Shown piece by piece: positions 59,866 through 64,000 of a DNA stretch of 64,000 nucleotides. A program made the position numbers and the translations under genes. The first letter of the stretch is position 1. The number at the start of each line of letters is the position of its first letter. The stretch comes from Micromonospora sp. FIMYZ51 (GTDB lineage Bacteria; Actinomycetota; Actinomycetes; Mycobacteriales; Micromonosporaceae). The DNA lies in the NCBI RefSeq assembly GCF_038246755.1, contig NZ_CP134706.1:3658001-3722000 (forward strand). The letters are read 5' to 3'. The notes beneath the pieces were generated by a model. The model was not told the DNA's origin, searched no databases, and was given only the letters and a program-made list of their open reading frames with translations.

Positions 59866-60085
59866 GATGGTTGCCCCTTCGATCGTTACGAGCCGCTCGG
59901 GGTGAGCCGCTCTCGGGAGACTGCACCGGGGTTTGGGGGCCGGCGCTTTGGGGAAACAACCCGCCCGCCTCGTCGGGCATTCCGGAAATGTCGCTGACTC
60001 CGCAGGCTGCGATTCTGCTCACCCGCGCGGCCGGGCAGCCGGTGCCGGTCGACGACAAACGAGACAACAAGGGACGTACGCCGCG
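59866..60085. other. Intergenic region, no gene seen
   Basis: 220 bases between the DUF3626 stop and the second lysozyme-fold start (same strand). It should contain the promoter of the latter. I tested it by eye for a c-di-AMP (ydaO) riboswitch, common before actinobacterial wall hydrolases, and did not find the conserved blocks. Confidence 0.5.
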
Positions 60086-61186
60086 TCAGCCGCCGTACGG
60101 GATGCCGAACCGGACCAGGACGTGCCAAAGCTGCTTCAGGTGCTGGAGGGTGTCCGCGACCGGTCCCCGATCGGCCCACCGGCCCGGTTCGGTCACCACC
60201 GAGGCGGCGGCGCGACCGATCAGCGCGGCGTGCAGCGGCTCCCCGGGCCGGGCGAACTCGGCGTGCACCCGGGCCGCCAGCGGCGGGATCGCCGGCCCCC
60301 GGAACTCCGCGTCGACCTGGTGCACCGGCAGCACGAAGCCGGCGTGCCAGCGCAGCGGAAAACCGTACCGGCGGGCCACGGCGGCGAGGATGTCGCCGCT
60401 GTCGGTGCCCTGGAACGAGGGATCGACCACCAGTTCGGCCACGTCCCGGGCCAACCGCAGCTCGCCGTGGATCTGCGCCTCGATGTAGTCGTCGAGGGCG
60501 CGCCCGGCGGCGCGGGGTTCGGCGGCGACCTCCGCCCGGATGCGCAGCAGCTCGCCGGTGAGGGCGACCAGGTCACCGGGTCGGCCGAGGCTGATCCCGG
60601 TGTCCACGGTCGCCGCGAGCAGCGCGGCCAGCACCGGCTCGATCACGTCGACGGTGCCGACGTCACGTGGGCCGAGGTGGCTGTCGCCGAAGCAGAACGT
60701 GGTGCGGCTCAGCACCTCGGTTCGCAGCCGCAGGTGGCAGGAGCCGAACCGGGGGCAGGCGCCGTCCGGATGGTCGAGCAGGTTCAGGCCGCCGTACTTC
60801 GGCCGGTCCGCCGGGCGTACGCCCGCACGTTGGTACGCGCCGCCGAACATGCGCTGTTCCCAGCGGTCCCGGTCGCCACCGGCGTACGCGCTCAGGCCAC
60901 CGTTGGAGATCCCGGTCTCGAACTGGCTGCGGTAGACGCCCTCGGCCGCGAGCGCCTCGGCGACCGTGCGCCCGTCGGCGAGCAGCCGGTCGGGGTGGAA
61001 GTTGAGGGTGACCCGGCCGGTGCTGCCGATCGCCGCGACGAGTCGCGTCGGATCGTGCCGTACCCCGGTGCCGGCGAGGGTACGGGCGATGGTCTCCAGG
61101 GCGGCGGGCCGGTCACGCAGCGCCACCGCCCGGACGTACCGCAACGCGTCGCGCTGCGCGGCGGTCAGTGCCCCCGGGCCAGCCAC
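60086..61186 (-). CDS. DUF3626-domain protein
   Basis: A 366-residue protein of the DUF3626 family, function unknown. The conserved part begins VTLNFHPDRLLADGRTVAEA and YRSQFETGISNGGLSAYAGG-DRDRWEQRMFGG; then RPKYGGLNLL, CPRFGSCHLRL (possible metal or redox cysteines) and SRTTFCFGDSH follow. The early HPDR is reminiscent of toxin ADP-ribosyl or metal-binding proteins, but I cannot assign an activity. The GTG at 61186 overlaps the MBL gene by 22 bases; a GTG about 20 codons later is an alternative. It is the last gene of a four-gene formaldehyde-related operon, which is an unusual place for the family. Confidence 0.82.
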   Translation of the reverse strand: MAGPGALTAAQRDALRYVRAVALRDRPAALETIARTLAGTGVRHDPTRLVAAIGSTGRVTLNFHPDRLLADGRTVAEALAAEGVYRSQFETGISNGGLSAYAGGDRDRWEQRMFGGAYQRAGVRPADRPKYGGLNLLDHPDGACPRFGSCHLRLRTEVLSRTTFCFGDSHLGPRDVGTVDVIEPVLAALLAATVDTGISLGRPGDLVALTGELLRIRAEVAAEPRAAGRALDDYIEAQIHGELRLARDVAELVVDPSFQGTDSGDILAAVARRYGFPLRWHAGFVLPVHQVDAEFRGPAIPPLAARVHAEFARPGEPLHAALIGRAAASVVTEPGRWADRGPVADTLQHLKQLWHVLVRFGIPYGG

Positions 61187-61794
61187 TGCGGCAGCTGCGG
61201 TGCCTCGGCGCCGATTGTGCTGCTGTCGCCGTGACCGGTGTGCACCACGGTCTGCGGCGGCAGGGTGAGCAGCCGGTCGCGGATCGAGGTGATGATGGTG
61301 CCGAAGTCGCTGTACGACCGGCCGGTGGCGCCCGGACCACCGGCGAAGAGCGTGTCGCCGGTGAAGACGACGTCCAGCGCGGGCGCGTACAGGCAGCACG
61401 CGCCGGGACTGTGTCCGGGGGTGTGCAGCACGGTCAGCGTGGTGCCGCCCACCTCGATCGTCTCGCCGTCGCGCAGCTGCCCACCCGGCGGCTGGTCCGG
61501 GTGCACCAGGTCCCACAGCACCCGGTCGTCGGGGTGCAGCAGCACCGGCGCGCCGGTGGCGCGGGACAGTTCCGGGGCGACCCGGACGTGGTCGTCGTGG
61601 GCGTGGGTGGCGACGATCGCGGTGACCCGACGACCGGCCACCACCTTCAGGATGGCGTCCACGTCGTGCGGGGCGTCGATGACGACGCACTCGGTGTCGT
61701 CGCCGACCACCCAGACGTTGTTGTCGACGTCGAAGGTCTGCCCGTCCAGGGAGAAGGTGCCGGAGGTGACGGCGTGGTCGATCCGGGCCGACAT
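61165..61794 (-). CDS. MBL-fold hydrolase (S-formylmycothiol hydrolase candidate)
   Basis: A 209-residue metallo-beta-lactamase-fold enzyme. The metal site is intact: THAHDDH (HxHxDH), HTPGHSPGACCLY, FTGDTLF (Asp) and the last VHTGHGDSSTI. In mycobacteria the gene next to mscR (Rv2260) encodes an MBL protein that is a candidate hydrolase of S-formylmycothiol. The ATG shares one base with the dehydrogenase stop (TGATG), so both are co-translated. Its substrate here is inferred from this partner. Confidence 0.88.
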   Translation of the reverse strand: MSARIDHAVTSGTFSLDGQTFDVDNNVWVVGDDTECVVIDAPHDVDAILKVVAGRRVTAIVATHAHDDHVRVAPELSRATGAPVLLHPDDRVLWDLVHPDQPPGGQLRDGETIEVGGTTLTVLHTPGHSPGACCLYAPALDVVFTGDTLFAGGPGATGRSYSDFGTIITSIRDRLLTLPPQTVVHTGHGDSSTIGAEAPQLPQWLARGH

Positions 61795-62879
61795 CAGAAG
61801 ACCACCACCGAGCGGAGCACGTCGCCGCGGTGCATCCGCGCGAACGCCTCCTCGACCCCGTCCAGGCCGATCTCCTCGGTGACGAAGGCGTCCAGGTCGA
61901 GGCGGCCCTGTAGGTAGAGCTCGGTGAGCATGGGGAAGTCGCGGCTGGGCAGGCAGTCGCCGTACCAGCTGGACTTCAGCGCGCCACCGCGACCGAAGAC
62001 GTCGAGCAACGGCAGCTCGACCCGCATGTCCGGGGTGGGTACGCCGACCAGTACCACGGTGCCGGCCAGGTCCCGGGCGTAGAACGCCTGCTTCCAGGTC
62101 TCCGGCCGGCCGACCGCGTCGATCACCACGTCGGCGCCGAAGCCGCCGGTGGCCGCCTGAATCTCCGCGACCGGGTCGGTCTCGGAGGCGTTGACCGTGT
62201 GCGTGGCGCCGAACTTGCGGGCCCAGTCGAGTTTGCGGGAGTCGGTGTCCACGGCGATGATCGTCGTTGCGCCGGCAAGCGCCGCGCCGGCCACCGCCGC
62301 GTCGCCGACACCGCCGCAGCCGATCACCGCCACCGAGTCGCCGCGGGTCACCCCGCCGGTGTTCATGGCCGCGCCGAGACCCGCCATCACCCCGCAGCCG
62401 AGCAGGCCGACGGCGGCCGGCCGGGCCGCCGGGTCCACCTTGGTGCACTGACCGGCGTGCACCAGGGTCTTCTCGGCGAACGCGCCGATGCCCAGCGCCG
62501 GGGAGAGTTCGGTGCCGTCGGTGAGGGTCATCTTCTGGGCGGCGTTGTGGGTGGCGAAGCAGTACCAGGGGCGACCGCGCCGGCAGGCCCGGCACACTCC
62601 GCAGACGGCCCGCCAGTTGAGCACCACGAAGTCACCGGGTGCGACGGCGTCCACTCCCGCGCCGACCTGCTCGACGATGCCGGCCGCCTCGTGGCCGAGC
62701 AGGAAGGGGTAGTCGTCGCTGATGCCGCCCTCGCGGTAGTGCAGGTCGGTGTGGCAGACCCCGCAGGACTGCACCCGCACCACCGCCTCACCGGGCCCGG
62801 GATCCGGCACCACGATGTCGGTGACCTCGACGGGTGCACCCTTGCTGCGGGAGACGACTCCCCTGACCTGCTGGCTCAC
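61794..62879 (-). CDS. mscR: S-(hydroxymethyl)mycothiol dehydrogenase-like zinc alcohol dehydrogenase
   Basis: A 361-residue medium-chain zinc dehydrogenase of class III type. Catalytic-zinc ligand region [14 protein letters not shown] near 40-53 and GHEAAG; structural zinc cysteines [15 protein letters not shown] near 92-106; NAD fold [15 protein letters not shown]. The N-terminal [19 protein letters not shown] and the MBL neighbour match MscR (Rv2259), which oxidises S-hydroxymethyl-mycothiol formed from formaldehyde and also reduces S-nitrosomycothiol. The GTG start overlaps the MFS stop by four bases. Confidence 0.9.
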   Translation of the reverse strand: MSQQVRGVVSRSKGAPVEVTDIVVPDPGPGEAVVRVQSCGVCHTDLHYREGGISDDYPFLLGHEAAGIVEQVGAGVDAVAPGDFVVLNWRAVCGVCRACRRGRPWYCFATHNAAQKMTLTDGTELSPALGIGAFAEKTLVHAGQCTKVDPAARPAAVGLLGCGVMAGLGAAMNTGGVTRGDSVAVIGCGGVGDAAVAGAALAGATTIIAVDTDSRKLDWARKFGATHTVNASETDPVAEIQAATGGFGADVVIDAVGRPETWKQAFYARDLAGTVVLVGVPTPDMRVELPLLDVFGRGGALKSSWYGDCLPSRDFPMLTELYLQGRLDLDAFVTEEIGLDGVEEAFARMHRGDVLRSVVVF

Positions 62880-64000
62880 GCTTTCCTCCTACTCCGCGTC
62901 GGCGCGAAGCGCCGGCGTCGCTGCGCCACGGCGTCGCCGGAGGGGCGGCGACGCATCCGCGCACTCCCGTTGGGCAACCTACCGCCACCAGGTCGCATCG
63001 GCACAGCTTCGGCCCGGATGGTCGGCGCGACATGCCCGTCCCGGTGCCGACGTGCGGCGTTGCGCCAGCGCAGAACCTGTACCGCACCGACGGCCCAGAG
63101 CACGTACTGCACGGCGAAGGCCCATCGGAACGCATTCAGGTCGGGGGCGGCCTGCCCGGCCGGGGTGGCCAGGTCGAGCACCACGCCGATGCTGAGCACC
63201 AGGATGATCGAGGCGGTGAAGCCGCCGACGTTGACGATCCCGGCGGCGCTGCCGAGGCGGCTGACCGGGTTGAAGGTCCGCGCGTAGTCGAGACCGATCA
63301 TCGAGCCGGGGCCGTTGAGGGCCAGCACGAGCACGAGCGTGAGGAGCAGCCAGCCGGGTGCGCGTCCCGGCCAGGCGAGCAGCACGGCCCAGATGGCGGC
63401 GGTGGCGCCGGTGATGCTGAAGACCAGCACCGAACGATGGCGCGGGTAGCGGGCGCACAGGTACGCGATCACCGGGCCGGTGAGCAGCATGGCGAGGGTC
63501 AGCACGGTGAGCAGCGAGGCCGCCGCGGTCGGGGTGAGCCCCTGCCCCTGCACCAGGAACGGGAAGCCCCAGAGCAGCGCGAAGACCGTGCCGGAGAACT
63601 GGATGACGAAGTGTGTCCAGAGCCCCAGCCGGGTGCCCGGATGGGTCCAGGCGTCAGCGAGCCGACGCCCGGCCGACGCGGGCGCGGCCACCAGCGGGCC
63701 GTGTGGGGCGTCCCGGACGGCGGCGAAGACCATCAGCAGCGCCGCCGCGGACACTCCGGCCGCGGTCAGGAAGGCGGTGGTCCAGTTGGTGTGCGCCAGC
63801 AGCGCCACAAGCGGTACGGCGGCGAGCACCGCGCCGAGTTGGCCGAGCGTGCCGGTCAACTGGGCCAGCAGCGGGTTGCGTCGGCCCGGAAACCAGAACG
63901 CGACGAGGCGCAGCACGCTGATGAAGCTCATCGCGTCGCCGAGGCCGACAAGCACCCGGGCCGCCACGGCCAGACGCACATCGGTGACCAGGGCGAAAGC
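62876..64000 (-). CDS. MFS transporter (partial, N-terminus beyond the window)
   Basis: At least 367 residues of a major facilitator protein. The visible part starts within helix 3 or 4 ([35 protein letters not shown]) and includes about nine more helices ([63 protein letters not shown]). The end is a long basic cytoplasmic tail. The pattern resembles hexuronate/oxalate-type or nitrate-type MFS proteins; a substrate cannot be given. The true start lies beyond 64000. It is the first visible gene of the mscR operon, overlapping mscR by four bases. Confidence 0.85.
   Translation of the reverse strand, partial: AFALVTDVRLAVAARVLVGLGDAMSFISVLRLVAFWFPGRRNPLLAQLTGTLGQLGAVLAAVPLVALLAHTNWTTAFLTAAGVSAAALLMVFAAVRDAPHGPLVAAPASAGRRLADAWTHPGTRLGLWTHFVIQFSGTVFALLWGFPFLVQGQGLTPTAAASLLTVLTLAMLLTGPVIAYLCARYPRHRSVLVFSITGATAAIWAVLLAWPGRAPGWLLLTLVLVLALNGPGSMIGLDYARTFNPVSRLGSAAGIVNVGGFTASIILVLSIGVVLDLATPAGQAAPDLNAFRWAFAVQYVLWAVGAVQVLRWRNAARRHRDGHVAPTIRAEAVPMRPGGGRLPNGSARMRRRPSGDAVAQRRRRFAPTRSRRKA

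Noticed and set aside
59866..60085. Possible c-di-AMP (ydaO) riboswitch before the second lysozyme-fold gene
   Set aside because: Expected by analogy with actinobacterial wall hydrolases, but the conserved blocks could not be found by eye in this or in the 54440-54895 leader.
1..64000. CRISPR arrays or insertion-sequence transposases
   Set aside because: No regularly spaced repeat-spacer pattern and no transposase-like open frame was seen; the repeats present are short tandem or dispersed units.

Overview
The window looks like a chromosomal segment of a high-GC filamentous actinobacterium, most probably a Micromonospora-type member of the Micromonosporaceae. The evidence is the strongly GC-rich third codon positions, the frequent GTG starts, the mycothiol-dependent formaldehyde module, the actinobacterial division/garA gene block, and short dispersed repeats built from GGAAGGGCCCCTT-NTTAAC units. 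The species assignment is inference. No phage, plasmid or conjugative block and no CRISPR array is visible; most genes are core or soft-core.

Layout. 1-8.6 kb: a four-copy 60-bp tandem repeat, an FtsX-type ABC permease, thymidine kinase, a UMF1-type MFS protein, a glycerophosphodiester phosphodiesterase, an aldo/keto reductase, and a PlsC-like acyltransferase whose frame has no stop before a 22-bp-arm palindrome. 8.7-17.9 kb: cytochrome bd oxidase (cydAB) behind an unusual TACTAC/GTAGTA inverted repeat, then an OsmC protein, an Eis-like acetyltransferase, an unknown coiled-coil protein, an SDR, a GH15 glucoamylase/trehalase-like enzyme, a SRPBCC protein and an isochorismatase-like hydrolase. 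18-26 kb: an Xer-like tyrosine recombinase with a palindrome over its start, a TetR/flavin-monooxygenase divergent pair, an EEP nuclease/phosphatase, a TSUP exporter, two GNATs, peptide deformylase, pabB and a DUF5999 protein.

26-42 kb: gcvP behind a glycine riboswitch, a sirtuin and an NAD(P)-binding protein. A truncated haemoglobin/flavohaemoglobin/DivIVA-like operon follows. Next comes a block in the order of the M. tuberculosis Rv1822-Rv1830 region (pgsA-type synthase, DUF881, small basic protein, DUF881, gcvH, garA, ftsR, bifunctional nuclease, MerR), then MarR and a SpoIIE phosphatase. 42-44.7 kb: small genes, one of which seems to be broken by two frameshifts.

44.7-53.4 kb is a compact selenocysteine island on the minus strand: a selenocysteine-containing formate dehydrogenase (in-frame TGA followed at 18 nt by a GGTCT-loop SECIS hairpin), its Fe-S subunit, an NrfD membrane subunit, tRNA-Sec, selA and selB. 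53.4-59.9 kb contains two paralogous secreted lysozyme-fold proteins, a two-gene AbiEii-like nucleotidyltransferase module, a stress-type SDR, a DHA2 drug exporter, and four copies of a 56-bp dispersed repeat; one copy provides the last codons of the exporter. 59.9-64 kb: a four-gene operon for mycothiol-dependent formaldehyde oxidation (MFS, mscR-like dehydrogenase, MBL hydrolase, DUF3626), whose expected end product, formate, is the substrate of the nearby formate dehydrogenase.

By eye the strand composition switches in large blocks regardless of gene direction: plus strand C-rich about 8.8-16 kb, G-rich about 18.4-25.9 kb, C-rich again about 26.2-39.2 kb.
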